This document shows, piece after piece, positions 20,501 to 27,373 of a stretch of 64,000 nucleotides of DNA. The DNA comes from Vulcanimicrobiota bacterium. Its GTDB lineage: Bacteria; Vulcanimicrobiota; Vulcanimicrobiia; Vulcanimicrobiales; Vulcanimicrobiaceae. The notes beneath the pieces are model-generated. The model worked only from the letters and a program-made list of their open reading frames with translations. It was not told where the DNA came from and ran no database searches. The DNA lies in the NCBI GenBank assembly GCA_013036105.1, contig JAAXCX010000001.1, positions 62,001 to 126,000 on the forward strand, in the 5' to 3' direction. Both the position numbers and the translations under genes were made by a program. Positions within the stretch are counted from its first letter, which is position 1; each line of letters starts with the position of its first letter.

Positions 20501-21601
20501 ATCGAAACCGTTGTTCTCGCGCCGGGATTCGTCTCGGGCACGAACAGCGGCCATCAGCACAGCTACGGACTCGAACTCCAAATTCAAAAAGGTGATCCGA
20601 GTCGCGATGGCTGGTCTGGAGCTCTTTCGTATACGTATACGAAAGCGCTGGTTCAATACGGCAACCTGCTGAGTGGAACCAACTCGATCGACTACCTGAA
20701 CACCTACATCACGGCGTGGAACGCCTTGACGTCGGCGGGCGGCGGATCGCAGTGCTACTATCAGGGCGCACCAAATCCGACTTGCGCTCCGACAGCGACA
20801 CAAACCGATCCAACGCTCATCGTTAAGAACCCGTACTACAACATGGCGGCGCAGCCGTTGCTCGATCGCATGGGATGGTACAATCCCTATCCGAACGAAG
20901 CTCCGAATGCACCGAACGATCAGGGCGGATCCAGCGCAATCTGGCCGCACGAGTTCGTTGGTTGGGTTCAGTACAAGCGCGGCCGTTTGGCAATTGCGCC
21001 AAACGTGACCGTGATATCAGGCGCATACTACGGATCGCCGACCGATACGTACGGCATCGATCCGCGAGTTTGCAACAACAATGAAGCGTCCGCTGTCACC
21101 GGCAGCGGAGCACCGATTGTGGTTCCTGCGGCAGATGCGCAGAACTGCGACTTCATGACGGCCGGAAATACCTTCTCGACGGACAGCGGATTGCTCGCAA
21201 TCCCCAATCCGTTCACGGGTAAGTTCGACGCGGTCGGTCAGTACCAGCAACCGTGGCAGGCCAACGTTGGCGCGCTCATCAGATACGACGTCTCACCCCG
21301 TGTGACGGCGAACCTGACGCTCACCAACATCCTGAACTACTGCTGGGGCGGTACGAACACGGCGTGGTCCTCGGCATTTAAGCCGGGCAGCATCGTGTGC
21401 GGTTACGGCCAAGGCAACGGCGGCTATGTCGGCCCTGTCGCAGGACAGCCCGGCTTCGGCGGTGGCTTCTTCTATGGAGACACCCCGGGATCGGCTCCCA
21501 ACGGCAGCCCGGTATATCCGGCTCAGTACAACTATCCCTTCGCTCCGTTCTCGGGCGCGCTGCCCTTCCAGGCTTACCTGGAAGTTCAGATCAAGCTCTA
21601 G
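17522..21601 (+). CDS. TonB-dependent receptor with N-terminal carboxypeptidase-regulatory-like domain
   Basis: A 1359-residue outer-membrane protein. A signal peptide covers about residues 1-28, followed by a CarboxypepD_reg/CnaB-like beta-sandwich (ISGTVVDATTNRPVADATV through TYTVSATKTGY, to about residue 115). The plug domain (about 125-260) includes FYIRGSAYSQIGYEFDGVPV and TLGGFINQVIKTG. The rest is a 22-strand-type barrel ending in FQAYLEVQIKL, whose last residues suit BAM recognition. It is rich in Asn, Gly, Tyr and paired cysteines in extracellular loops. AGGAGG lies six bases before the ATG at 17522. Such Oar/SusC-like receptors import large ligands or surface peptides; the ligand is unknown. 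A terminator follows. Confidence 0.9.
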   Translation: MPRFRVRHAFVAVLLLVSMLAQGTWALAGTTGGISGTVVDATTNRPVADATVTVSSPSGGATATTNNAGNFNFLTLAPDTYTVSATKTGYNSSSQSGVTVFADQTHTLTLAIQPSLRTIANVTARAAGNLVKPGTTADIYSVNAATQQVVSGTSGGFNLNQAYSGIYSQPGVTSYIGNAGWGQVFYIRGSAYSQIGYEFDGVPVNRAFDNYQANSLASLGQQELQVYTGGSPSGASSATLGGFINQVIKTGTYPGFGTLKGGIGAPGFYHALTAEAGGSNPNRTFSYYVGVQGYNQHFPAGSWSNLSNIASNGLNQYGITGSAQAANWLGAIDCDINSCNPAFLTTDASRAAEVYSNGPFGPCQGTGANAGMPVGFTNANPGPFNGACFGYYPFQTSLSDIFERDNVVNLHFAIPHKFDSGRDDLQLLYDNSMQDQLNGDSANDAGGLANISNMLTPYAGFSTGGSPFPGLCGYENFWGSLFGKIGCAQGANPLPYMDSLIWAPGTSFGQRASTAVAQPYYYPNTATNRSLNAPCAFGPSFSGSCQANGSKNSGIPANVKDGFWNDVGIVKAQYTKNIGSNAYARLFGYSFYSDWLISGPVAAGTAYLDGLITGAYGGDGTADYELTTHTRGAEFQFADQINQQNLLRLTANYTTASVARWNNGSWEAGYVGSRTGVTDWTNGDPNNPICYGKATGTPVNCDSSAAYGTYPFPATAGSPANGGPTPVNLATVCAVGGSLAGTPGCNSFNAGTSNWLVTTPGGQGTYNTVRPVFASAALEDEFKPNDKLDLNLGLRFESYQYNLQNLNNPEFNFWFNAYAQVLCYDPGTGLPQVTPLAPGQPTPPLLKTTATPFGSCGTAPSGQQGLHPTGSIPGCVTCGPLVYSAKGATQFTRTMLSPRIGGTYTLSPNDVLRFSAGKYTQPTETAFEQYSDQSGKRAANFDFSRFWALGFNTPSHDNPVQYSNNYDFSWEHRFNNSDVTFKVSPFYRDTHNQIETVVLAPGFVSGTNSGHQHSYGLELQIQKGDPSRDGWSGALSYTYTKALVQYGNLLSGTNSIDYLNTYITAWNALTSAGGGSQCYYQGAPNPTCAPTATQTDPTLIVKNPYYNMAAQPLLDRMGWYNPYPNEAPNAPNDQGGSSAIWPHEFVGWVQYKRGRLAIAPNVTVISGAYYGSPTDTYGIDPRVCNNNEASAVTGSGAPIVVPAADAQNCDFMTAGNTFSTDSGLLAIPNPFTGKFDAVGQYQQPWQANVGALIRYDVSPRVTANLTLTNILNYCWGGTNTAWSSAFKPGSIVCGYGQGNGGYVGPVAGQPGFGGGFFYGDTPGSAPNGSPVYPAQYNYPFAPFSGALPFQAYLEVQIKL

Positions 21602-21625
21602 TTCGAAGCTCGGTTAGTAAAGGTG

Positions 21626-21660
21626 AAGCGCCCCTGCGAAAGCAGGGGCGCTTTCTTTTT
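21626..21660 (+). terminator. Intrinsic terminator of the TonB-dependent receptor
   Basis: A perfect 12-base-pair stem, AAGCGCCCCTGC with GCAGGGGCGCTT around a GAAA loop, ends in a T-rich run (TTTCTTTTT). It is a textbook Rho-independent terminator placed 24 bases after the receptor stop. Confidence 0.93.
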
Positions 21661-21664
21661 AGGT

Positions 21665-21688
21665 TGTCATCCTGAGCATGTCGAAGGG
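21665..21688 (+). repeat. Dispersed repeat copy 4, just upstream of a small gene
   Basis: TGTCATCCTGAGC followed by ATGTCGAAGGG. Its last bases (GAAGGGGCGG) sit directly before the ATG at 21695 and would act as that gene's ribosome binding site. A partial copy (CTCACCATGACAA) is visible at about 21936-21948. Confidence 0.75.
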
Positions 21689-21694
21689 GCGGCG

Positions 21695-21904
21695 ATGACC
21701 GCTGGTTATTTTTGCGAGGATTGCGAAGTTTCGATTTGGCCGGCGGCGCCGCGCTCGGAGTTAGCGTGGCTCAAAGATCGTATCCACGTCGTGCGCGAAG
21801 TTACCAGGCATTCACAAGGCGGACTCGACATCTGGATGGCCGACGGCCTCACGTTTTTGGAAGAGCACCGCGATCATAGCGTGCTCGTCGTGACGAAGAG
21901 TTAG
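21695..21904 (+). CDS. Small hypothetical protein
   Basis: A 69-residue protein, MTAGYFCEDCEVSIW... with a Cys-x2-Cys pair near the N-terminus and no signal or membrane segment. I do not recognise the family. The ATG at 21695 is preceded by GAAGGGGCGG, supplied by the end of a dispersed repeat copy. It lies between two terminators, so it would need its own promoter. It could be a genuine small gene or a chance frame. Confidence 0.45.
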   Translation: MTAGYFCEDCEVSIWPAAPRSELAWLKDRIHVVREVTRHSQGGLDIWMADGLTFLEEHRDHSVLVVTKS

Positions 21905-21952
21905 CGTTCTCCTGATTTCGCGAAGATAGCAGCGACTCACCATGACAATAAA

Positions 21953-21976
21953 AAAAGGCCGCGTTTGCGGCCTTTT
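21953..21976. terminator. Bidirectional intrinsic terminator between convergent genes
   Basis: AAAAGGCCGC and GCGGCCTTTT pair as a 10-base stem around a GTTT loop, with an A-run on the left and a T-run on the right. It can therefore terminate transcripts from both the plus-strand small gene and the minus-strand LysM gene. Confidence 0.85.
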
Positions 21977-21993
21977 CATTAAGTGTACGCTAC

Positions 21994-22275
21994 TTAGAGC
22001 GGAACGCGCAGGCGCTGGCCCGGAATGATTGGCGCGCTGCCGAGGTGGTTCACTTCGGCGATGCGATCGATCGTGTCTTGGACGTCGGCGCTGCGGGTCG
22101 TGTGCGTCGCGGCGATGGCCCAGAGCGTGTCGCCCGGTTGTACGACGACGGTCGCATAGTGCTGAGCGCCGGCGGCGTACAGATGCATGCTGGAGAGAGC
22201 CGGAACGGTGACCATAAGGCTCAGCACGGCAAGCATGATGGCCGGCATGAGGGTGAAACGTCTGCGGTTGGTCAT
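21994..22275 (-). CDS. LysM-domain membrane protein divergent from lexA, YneA-like SOS division inhibitor candidate
   Basis: A 93-residue protein with one hydrophobic N-terminal segment (about residues 9-35, anchor or signal peptide) and a C-terminal LysM domain: YATVVVQPGDTLWAIAA ... RIAEVNHLGSAPIIPGQRL. This is the size and layout of Bacillus YneA and resembles the LysM gene beside lexA in actinobacteria (Rv2719c, DivS region); both are SOS-induced and slow cell division. Like them it is divergent from lexA. A perfect Gram-positive-type SOS box lies 30 bases upstream of its ATG. GAGGAAG precedes the start. Function is inferred from architecture and location only. Confidence 0.8.
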   Translation of the reverse strand: MTNRRRFTLMPAIMLAVLSLMVTVPALSSMHLYAAGAQHYATVVVQPGDTLWAIAATHTTRSADVQDTIDRIAEVNHLGSAPIIPGQRLRVPL

Positions 22276-22304
22276 GGCTCTTCCTCGCTCTCTCTATGTT
22301 GTGC

Positions 22305-22318
22305 CGAACGGGCGTTCG
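22305..22318. promoter_or_regulatory. SOS box 1 (LexA operator), proximal to the LysM gene
   Basis: CGAACGGGCGTTCG matches the Gram-positive LexA consensus CGAAC-RNRY-GTTYG at every position and is nearly palindromic. It lies 30 bases upstream of the LysM-gene ATG on the other strand, where its promoter should be. Confidence 0.85.
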
Positions 22319-22344
22319 TGAACTAGTATACCCATATTTTGTGG

Positions 22345-22358
22345 CAAACGCCTGTTCG
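22345..22358. promoter_or_regulatory. SOS box 2 (degenerate LexA operator)
   Basis: CAAACGCCTGTTCG matches the LexA consensus with two deviations (A for G at position 2, C for a purine at position 8). It lies between the other two boxes, 27 bases downstream of box 1, and may help LexA bind cooperatively. Confidence 0.5.
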
Positions 22359-22386
22359 TCCCCTAGATTTTACCACACCCGCTTGC

Positions 22387-22418
22387 TTGAGTGTCAATGG
22401 GCTTCGAACGTATGTTTG
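22387..22418 (+). promoter_or_regulatory. lexA promoter overlapped by SOS box 3
   Basis: TTGAGT at 22387-22392 and TATGTT at 22411-22416 are 18 bases apart. CGAACGTATGTTTG at 22405-22418, a full match to the Gram-positive LexA consensus, covers the -10 element. LexA bound here would block RNA polymerase, giving the usual autorepression. Confidence 0.7.
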
Positions 22419-22503
22419 CCTTCAAATCGGATTTATGGTACGTTTGTAACCGGCCCAAGTGCCATATGTATGGCATTTTGCTGTGGGTCAGGGGGCTTTT
22501 GGC

Positions 22504-23109
22504 ATGGAGGGAGCAACCGAGCGCCAGCGGCGCATCCTCGAGGTCATCGAAGAGTTTCGGGCCGAGCGGGGCTATCCGCCGTCGGTCCGCGAGATCGGTG
22601 AGCGGGTCGGCTTATCGTCGTCGTCGACGATTCACGCCCACCTCAAGACGCTCGAGCGCCGTGGGTACATCACCCGCGATCCCACGAAGCCGCGCGCGTT
22701 GCGCCGGGAAACGCCCAGTGGAAATCCGCCCGACAGCGTGGTTATGCCGATCATCGGCCGCGTCGCGGCGGGCGTTCCGATTACCGCTCAAGAGAACGTC
22801 GAGGGTGAATTCGTTCTGCCGGCGTCGTTTGCGCCGCGCGCATCCGATGCATTCATGTTGCGCGTTCAGGGCGACTCGATGGTCGGGGCGGCGATATTGG
22901 ATGGCGACTTAATTTTGGTCCGGCCCCAGCCGTCTGCCGAAAACGGCGAGATCGTGGTGGCCATGGTCGACGACGAAGCCACGGTGAAGCGCTTCTATAA
23001 GGAAGACGGGCGCATTCGTTTGCAGCCGGAGAATCCGCAGATGGCGCCAATCTTCTCGAACGATGTCACCGTCGTCGGACGCGTCGAAGCCGTCGTCCGT
23101 AAGATCTAA
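22504..23109 (+). CDS. lexA: LexA SOS repressor/autoprotease
   Basis: A 201-residue LexA. The N-terminal winged helix (residues 4-65) reads RQRRILEVIEEFRAERGYPPSVREIGERVGLSSSSTIHAHLKTLERRGYI. The self-cleavage site is Ala89-Gly90 in VAAGVP, and the catalytic pair is Ser125 (GDSMVGA) and Lys162 (ATVKRF). It represses SOS genes until RecA filaments trigger cleavage. The start at 22504 follows a CAGGGGGC site and puts the helix at the usual position; an upstream ATG at 22459 would add unrelated residues. Three SOS boxes lie upstream. Confidence 0.97.
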   Translation: MEGATERQRRILEVIEEFRAERGYPPSVREIGERVGLSSSSTIHAHLKTLERRGYITRDPTKPRALRRETPSGNPPDSVVMPIIGRVAAGVPITAQENVEGEFVLPASFAPRASDAFMLRVQGDSMVGAAILDGDLILVRPQPSAENGEIVVAMVDDEATVKRFYKEDGRIRLQPENPQMAPIFSNDVTVVGRVEAVVRKI

Positions 23110-23157
23110 CTGCTAGCGTCCCTTCGCGCGTTCGGCGATCTGCCCGCACTGATCGCC

Positions 23158-24231
23158 GTGCGCGAGAGCTTGCCGCGCAGCTTCTTTGCGCTCTTGGCGG
23201 CTATTCCCGTATTCATGCTCTTTGGAAGCGGCTCGTTCTTGCAGCGGCTGGTCGCCGCGGAGCTGCCCGGATTTGGGGTTATGGCCGCCGCACTGGCGGC
23301 CATACTCGCTTATCGTCTTGCGCTGCACTTGCGATTGATGCGTCTTCTGCTCGTGAGCGCGACGTGCGCGGCTTTTTTACTTGCGCTGCCGCAACCGATC
23401 GATCTGTCGCGGCCGCTCGCCTACCTAAATCTCGTCGGGGGAACCGGTTTATTCTTGGCGATCGGGTTGGCGCTCGTCATCGCAGGCGCCGCGGCTGTTG
23501 GGCGCCGACTCGGCCAGGCCGGAGAAATAGGCGGCGTCGCAATTGTTCTCGCCATATTTCTGGCAGCTTTTCTCTTGCACTACTCGCCGGCGAACGCCGC
23601 GGCCGCGGCGCTACACCCATTGGGACGGCTTGGTGATTCGTACGGCGCGCTGATGCTGGTGGTGACCTTGGAAACATTGCTGTGGACCGTGGGCGTTCAC
23701 GGTCCGGCAATGCTCGCCGCCGTGGTCACGCCGCTGTACTTGGCGCTGCAGCGGCAGAACACCGATGCGTTCTTGCATCACGCGCCGCTGCCGCACATTG
23801 TGGTCGTCTCGCTGTTTCTGTTCGTCTTTCCCGGCGGTGCAGGTGCGACGCTGCCGGTGGCATTTTTACTGCTGTTCAGCCGCGCCCCGCGCCTGCGGCT
23901 GCTTGCGCGCGCAACGGTCGGACCGGCGCTGTGCAACATCAACGAGCCGCTGCTATTCGGCCTGCCGATCGTCGCCAATCCGTTTCTCGTCGTGCCGTTT
24001 GTCGGCGTGCCGCTGATAACGGCAACGATCGCGTATTTCGCAACGGCGAATAACTTCGTATCGCGCGCCTACACGTACATGCCCGGCATCGTGCCCGCTC
24101 CGGCTGCGGCTTATCTCGCGACGCTGGATTGGCGCGCAGTGGTATTGGTGCTCTTCAATATCGCATTGGCGACCGTGGTGTACTTGCCGTTCGTGCGCGC
24201 TTACGAACGGCACGAGGCGGCGTTGCCGTGA
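23158..24231 (+). CDS. Orphan PTS EIIC-family sugar permease
   Basis: A membrane protein of about 357 residues with roughly ten hydrophobic segments. LETLLWTVGVHGPAML and NINEPLLFGLPIVANPFLVVPF are signatures of the lactose/cellobiose-type EIIC domain of the phosphotransferase system. No EIIA, EIIB, HPr or EI gene lies nearby, so it may work as a non-phosphorylating transporter or with partners encoded elsewhere. The start is uncertain: the frame is open back to the lexA stop (CTG at 23110), and the extra residues, LLASLRAFGDLPALIAVRES, look like a real EIIC N-terminus. It overlaps the next gene by four bases (GTGA). Confidence 0.8.
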   Translation: MRESLPRSFFALLAAIPVFMLFGSGSFLQRLVAAELPGFGVMAAALAAILAYRLALHLRLMRLLLVSATCAAFLLALPQPIDLSRPLAYLNLVGGTGLFLAIGLALVIAGAAAVGRRLGQAGEIGGVAIVLAIFLAAFLLHYSPANAAAAALHPLGRLGDSYGALMLVVTLETLLWTVGVHGPAMLAAVVTPLYLALQRQNTDAFLHHAPLPHIVVVSLFLFVFPGGAGATLPVAFLLLFSRAPRLRLLARATVGPALCNINEPLLFGLPIVANPFLVVPFVGVPLITATIAYFATANNFVSRAYTYMPGIVPAPAAAYLATLDWRAVVLVLFNIALATVVYLPFVRAYERHEAALP

Positions 24232-25544
24232 GTGTGCAGCTTCTCTGCGAACGATTCGGTTTCGCCGGCGCGGTTCGTGAAGCGGCCCTGCGAGCCGAAG
24301 CGATCGCTTCGGAGATTCGCTATGAAGCGCAGGCGCGCGTAAAGACCAATGTGCTGGCGGCATTTCTGGAAGAAGGGGTCTCCGAAAGCGATTTTGCCGG
24401 CTCGTTCGGTTACGGCTACGATGATCCGGCGCGCGCGAAATACGAAGCGTTGCTCGCGCGCATCTTTGGCGTGGAGCGCGTTCTCGCGCGGCTCTCGCTT
24501 GTCAGCGGCACTCATGCCATCGTTACGGCGCTCGCCGCTTGCGTGCCGCACGGCAAGACCCTGCTCAGCATTACGGGCCGTCCATACGATACGCTTCGCA
24601 ACGCGATTGCCGACGCGCCGAACTCGCTTGTCAGCCAGGGTGTGAAATATAAGGAACTCGCGCTGCCCTCGACAGGGACGCCGACGGCGTCCCGCTCGGG
24701 CGTGGTTCGACAAGCTCACCATGACAATGCGTTTCACGACACCAATTTTCACGACGCAATAGAAAAAGAGCTCGAGGATAAGAGTGTCGCGGCGGTTTTC
24801 GTGCAGCGTTCGCGCGGTTATGCCCCGCGGCCCGCGCTTTCGATCGCGCAGTGCGAGCCGATTTTCGCGGCGATCAAAAAGAAGCGGTCCGACGTCGCCA
24901 TTATCGTCGATAATTGTTACGGCGAATTGGTGGAGGATCGCGAACCGACGCATGTGGGTGCGGATCTCGCGATCGGATCGCTTATCAAGAATCTGGGCGG
25001 ATCGCTTGCGCCGGGCGGCGCGTATGTCGCCGGACGCGGCGACTTGATCGAGCGCGTCGCCGATCGATTGTATGCGCCCGGACTAAAAGACGGCGTCGGT
25101 CCCACGCTGGGCTTCGGCCGCGCCTTCATTCAAGGGCTGTTCATCGCGCCGCTCGTGGTCGAACAATGCTTGCGCGGTTTGGATTTTGCGGCTGCGCTTT
25201 TTGCCGAGCTGGGCTACGATGTCGATCCGCGCGCCGGGGAAACGCGAACGGACATCGTGCAGGCGATCCGGCTGGGGTCGGCGGCGCGCTTGCGCACGTT
25301 TGCCGAGGGACTGCAATCGGCCATGCCGGTAAACGCGCGTTTTCGCCCCGAACCCGGCCGCGTTCCGGGCTATGCCGAGCCGGTCATTATGTCGAGCGGT
25401 TCCTTCATCAGCGGCGCCACGATCGAGCTCTCGTGCGACGCGCCGATGCGCGAGCCGTTTGAAGTCTATGTGCAAGGCGGAATCGTCCGCGAGCACGCGG
25501 TTTTGGGCGCGCTTTTCGCGGCACGCGCGTTGACCAGCTCCTAA
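24228..25544 (+). CDS. Methionine gamma-lyase-family (aluminium-resistance) PLP enzyme
   Basis: A 438-residue fold-type I PLP protein of the Met_gamma_lyase (YnbB-type) family, originally tied to aluminium resistance; the reaction is undefined. Seen: SFGYGYDDPARAKYEALLARIFG, LVSGTHAIVTALAACVPHG for phosphate binding, DNCYGELVEDREP for the conserved Asp, and GSLIKNLGGSLAPGGAYVAG with the Schiff-base lysine. Residues of about 148-168 (LPSTGTPTASRSGVVRQAHHDN) look foreign: they are translated from a dispersed repeat and neighbouring GC-rich sequence inserted in frame. The GTG at 24228 overlaps the EIIC stop. Confidence 0.85.
   Translation: MSVQLLCERFGFAGAVREAALRAEAIASEIRYEAQARVKTNVLAAFLEEGVSESDFAGSFGYGYDDPARAKYEALLARIFGVERVLARLSLVSGTHAIVTALAACVPHGKTLLSITGRPYDTLRNAIADAPNSLVSQGVKYKELALPSTGTPTASRSGVVRQAHHDNAFHDTNFHDAIEKELEDKSVAAVFVQRSRGYAPRPALSIAQCEPIFAAIKKKRSDVAIIVDNCYGELVEDREPTHVGADLAIGSLIKNLGGSLAPGGAYVAGRGDLIERVADRLYAPGLKDGVGPTLGFGRAFIQGLFIAPLVVEQCLRGLDFAAALFAELGYDVDPRAGETRTDIVQAIRLGSAARLRTFAEGLQSAMPVNARFRPEPGRVPGYAEPVIMSSGSFISGATIELSCDAPMREPFEVYVQGGIVREHAVLGALFAARALTSS
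24704..24726 (-). repeat. Dispersed repeat copy 5, in frame inside the Met-gamma-lyase-family gene
   Basis: On the plus strand GGTTCGACAAGC then TCACCATGACA, a variant of the reverse complement of the family consensus. It is translated as VRQAHHDN in a position where the PLP enzyme would be expected to have a short loop. Confidence 0.75.
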
Positions 25545-25591
25545 CATTTCCAGTGCAGGGCGCTCAGCTTCCACACAGAAGCGGCTAATAC

Positions 25592-25963
25592 GTGAGCACA
25601 GAGCAACCGTTGGGCTCGGGGCCGCAGCAGCGCCGCTTTTTTCGCGCCGCCGTTGAATTTCCCGTCGCGGTCACCGTATCGGGAAATGATGCCGCGATGG
25701 AGGGCAGCGCCGTCGACTTGAGCGGCGGCGGCATGCGCATCATCACCAAGAACGATTTGAGCGCCGGCCAGAACATCACCCTGCGGTTTTCGCTACCGGA
25801 AGGCGAGCGCGAAATGATGGTGCGCGGACGCGTGGTGCTTTCGTTTTTCGATGCGTCGCGTCAGCAGTACGCGCATGGCGTCGCGTTCACGCAAATCGCC
25901 GCGCCCGACCAAAGCGAGCTCGTCGAATTCATCCACGAGCTGCAGCAGCGCGCGCGAACTTAG
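25592..25963 (+). CDS. PilZ-domain protein (c-di-GMP receptor candidate)
   Basis: A 123-residue single-domain PilZ protein. The c-di-GMP-binding residues are present: QRRFFRAAVEFPV (RxxxR motif) and AVDLSGGGMRI (the D/N-x-S-x2-G motif). It would link cyclic di-GMP to surface behaviour or motility. It starts with GTG at 25592. Its TAG overlaps the 3' end of the convergent small gene by four bases. Confidence 0.88.
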   Translation: MSTEQPLGSGPQQRRFFRAAVEFPVAVTVSGNDAAMEGSAVDLSGGGMRIITKNDLSAGQNITLRFSLPEGEREMMVRGRVVLSFFDASRQQYAHGVAFTQIAAPDQSELVEFIHELQQRART

Positions 25964-26166
25964 ACTAAGCCCAAGAAACCGTAGAAGAAATATTTGTTGC
26001 CGTCGGAGGTCGTGATGACGATCCGGGTGTCTTCGAGCTCGGCCGAGGTCACGGTCTTGCCGACCAGCGTCTCCAGAATGGACGCGGCCTGCGCAAATTC
26101 CGCCTCGCGGAGCGCATCGGGTTCCACCTCCATGAGGTTGAGCAGCTCGTCGATTCTGTCGTTCAC
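25960..26166 (-). CDS. Small conserved-looking hypothetical protein, probable leaderless GTG start
   Basis: A 68-residue protein (VNDRIDELLNLMEVEPD ... RIVITTSDGNKYFFYGFLGLV) with a helical N-terminal half and a beta-rich C-terminal half; no family recognised. An ATG at 26175 would add three residues, but its first two bases belong to a perfect TATAAT at 26174-26179, so that ATG cannot lie in the transcript. The GTG at 26166 is seven bases downstream of the -10 box and is the likely start on a leaderless mRNA. It ends against the PilZ gene and is divergent from the FHA gene. Confidence 0.65.
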   Translation of the reverse strand: MNDRIDELLNLMEVEPDALREAEFAQAASILETLVGKTVTSAELEDTRIVITTSDGNKYFFYGFLGLV

Positions 26167-26173
26167 CGTGCCC

Positions 26174-26179
26174 ATTATA
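26174..26179 (-). promoter_or_regulatory. Consensus -10 box of the small minus-strand gene
   Basis: TATAAT on the minus strand, overlapping the first ATG of the frame and followed after seven bases by an in-frame GTG. No clear -35 hexamer was seen. Confidence 0.55.
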
Positions 26180-26232
26180 CAGCTGCGCCGCCCTAGAGAG
26201 TATCGTCCTCTTGCAGAGAATAGTTAGCGCTC

Positions 26233-26538
26233 ATGCACTCGACCTTTGTTCTGGAGGTCTTGAGCGGGCCGCTTGACGGGAAGACCTGGCCCTTCGAAGA
26301 CGAGATCGTGATCGGCCGGGACGAGACCTTGGCCGGCGCCTGCATTACCCTGGACCGGTACATTTCGCGCCGCCACGCGCGGCTGCGCAGCGACGCCGGC
26401 AGCTTGCTTTTGAGCGACCTTGAAAGCCGCAACGGCACGCGCGTCAACGAGCGGCGCGTGCGCGGCGAGCAGCGGATCGAGCCCGGCACGCCCTTCCAGG
26501 TCGGTCGCACCGTGCTGAGGGTTACGCGCAGCTCCTAA
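26233..26538 (+). CDS. FHA-domain protein
   Basis: A 101-residue forkhead-associated domain, which binds phosphothreonine peptides. The conserved residues are present: EIVIGRDETLAG (Gly-Arg), YISRRHARLR (Ser-Arg-x-His) and LESRNGTRVN (Asn-Gly). No other domain is fused, so it should act as an adaptor for Ser/Thr-kinase signalling; no kinase is encoded in the window. It lies directly upstream of panC with a one-base gap. Confidence 0.9.
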   Translation: MHSTFVLEVLSGPLDGKTWPFEDEIVIGRDETLAGACITLDRYISRRHARLRSDAGSLLLSDLESRNGTRVNERRVRGEQRIEPGTPFQVGRTVLRVTRSS

Positions 26539-26539
26539 T

Positions 26540-27373
26540 GTGAAGATGAAGGTTGAAAGCGAGCTGGCGTCTGCGCGCGCCGAGCTTGAAAAACTTGCGC
26601 GGCCGCTCGGTTTCGTTCCCACGATGGGCGCGCTGCACACCGGACATCTGCGCCTGGTCGCGGCGGCGCGCGACATGTGCAAGTCGGTTGCGGTGAGCCT
26701 GTTTGTGAACCCCATGCAGTTTGGACCGCAAGAAGATTTCGAACGCTATCCGCGCGACTTGGAGACCGATTCGGAAAAACTCGCGCAGGCCGGCGTCGAT
26801 CTGCTGTTCGCGCCGGAAACCGCCGCGATTTATCCGCCCGATTTCACGACGTTCGTCGACGTCGGAAAGCTCGGAACGCGTTTCGAAGGCGCGGCGCGGC
26901 CTACGCATTTTCGCGGAGTGGCGACGGTCGTTGCAAAGCTGCTCAACATCGTGCGTCCCGACGTGCTGTTCTTGGGACAAAAGGATGCGCAGCAAACGGC
27001 CGTGCTGATCAAGCTCGTCGAGGATTTGAACTTCACCACGCGCGTCGAGATCGTCGAAACGGTGCGCGAGCCCGATGGACTGGCGATGTCGAGCCGAAAC
27101 GCCTATCTCTCCGGCGAAGAACGCGCCGCCGCACCGACGCTCTACGCGGCGTTGCAGACGATGCTCGAAAAGATCAGGGCCGGAAAAACGGTGGAAGAAG
27201 CGCGCGAAGCGGCGGCCGGCGTGTTAAGTCCGCGTGCACGTTTGGAGTACCTCAACCTGGTCGACGCGCGCACATTTTCGCGCTTGCAAACGCTGCGCGC
27301 GCCCGCCTTTCTGATCGGCGCGGCGCGGTTTGGACGCACCCGCCTGCTCGATAACCTGTGGATCCGGCAATGA
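26540..27373 (+). CDS. panC: Pantothenate synthetase
   Basis: A 277-residue ATP-dependent ligase joining pantoate to beta-alanine. FVPTMGALHTGHLRL carries the HIGH-like ATP motif, followed by SLFVNPMQFGPQEDFERYPR, THFRGVATVVAKLLNIVRPD, LFLGQKDAQQ (KDxQQ) and REPDGLAMSSRNAYLS (the KMSKS-like loop). The start is either the GTG at 26540 or the ATG two codons later. Its stop overlaps the coaBC ATG (ATGA), making a pantothenate-to-CoA operon with coaX. Confidence 0.96.
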   Translation: MKMKVESELASARAELEKLARPLGFVPTMGALHTGHLRLVAAARDMCKSVAVSLFVNPMQFGPQEDFERYPRDLETDSEKLAQAGVDLLFAPETAAIYPPDFTTFVDVGKLGTRFEGAARPTHFRGVATVVAKLLNIVRPDVLFLGQKDAQQTAVLIKLVEDLNFTTRVEIVETVREPDGLAMSSRNAYLSGEERAAAPTLYAALQTMLEKIRAGKTVEEAREAAAGVLSPRARLEYLNLVDARTFSRLQTLRAPAFLIGAARFGRTRLLDNLWIRQ

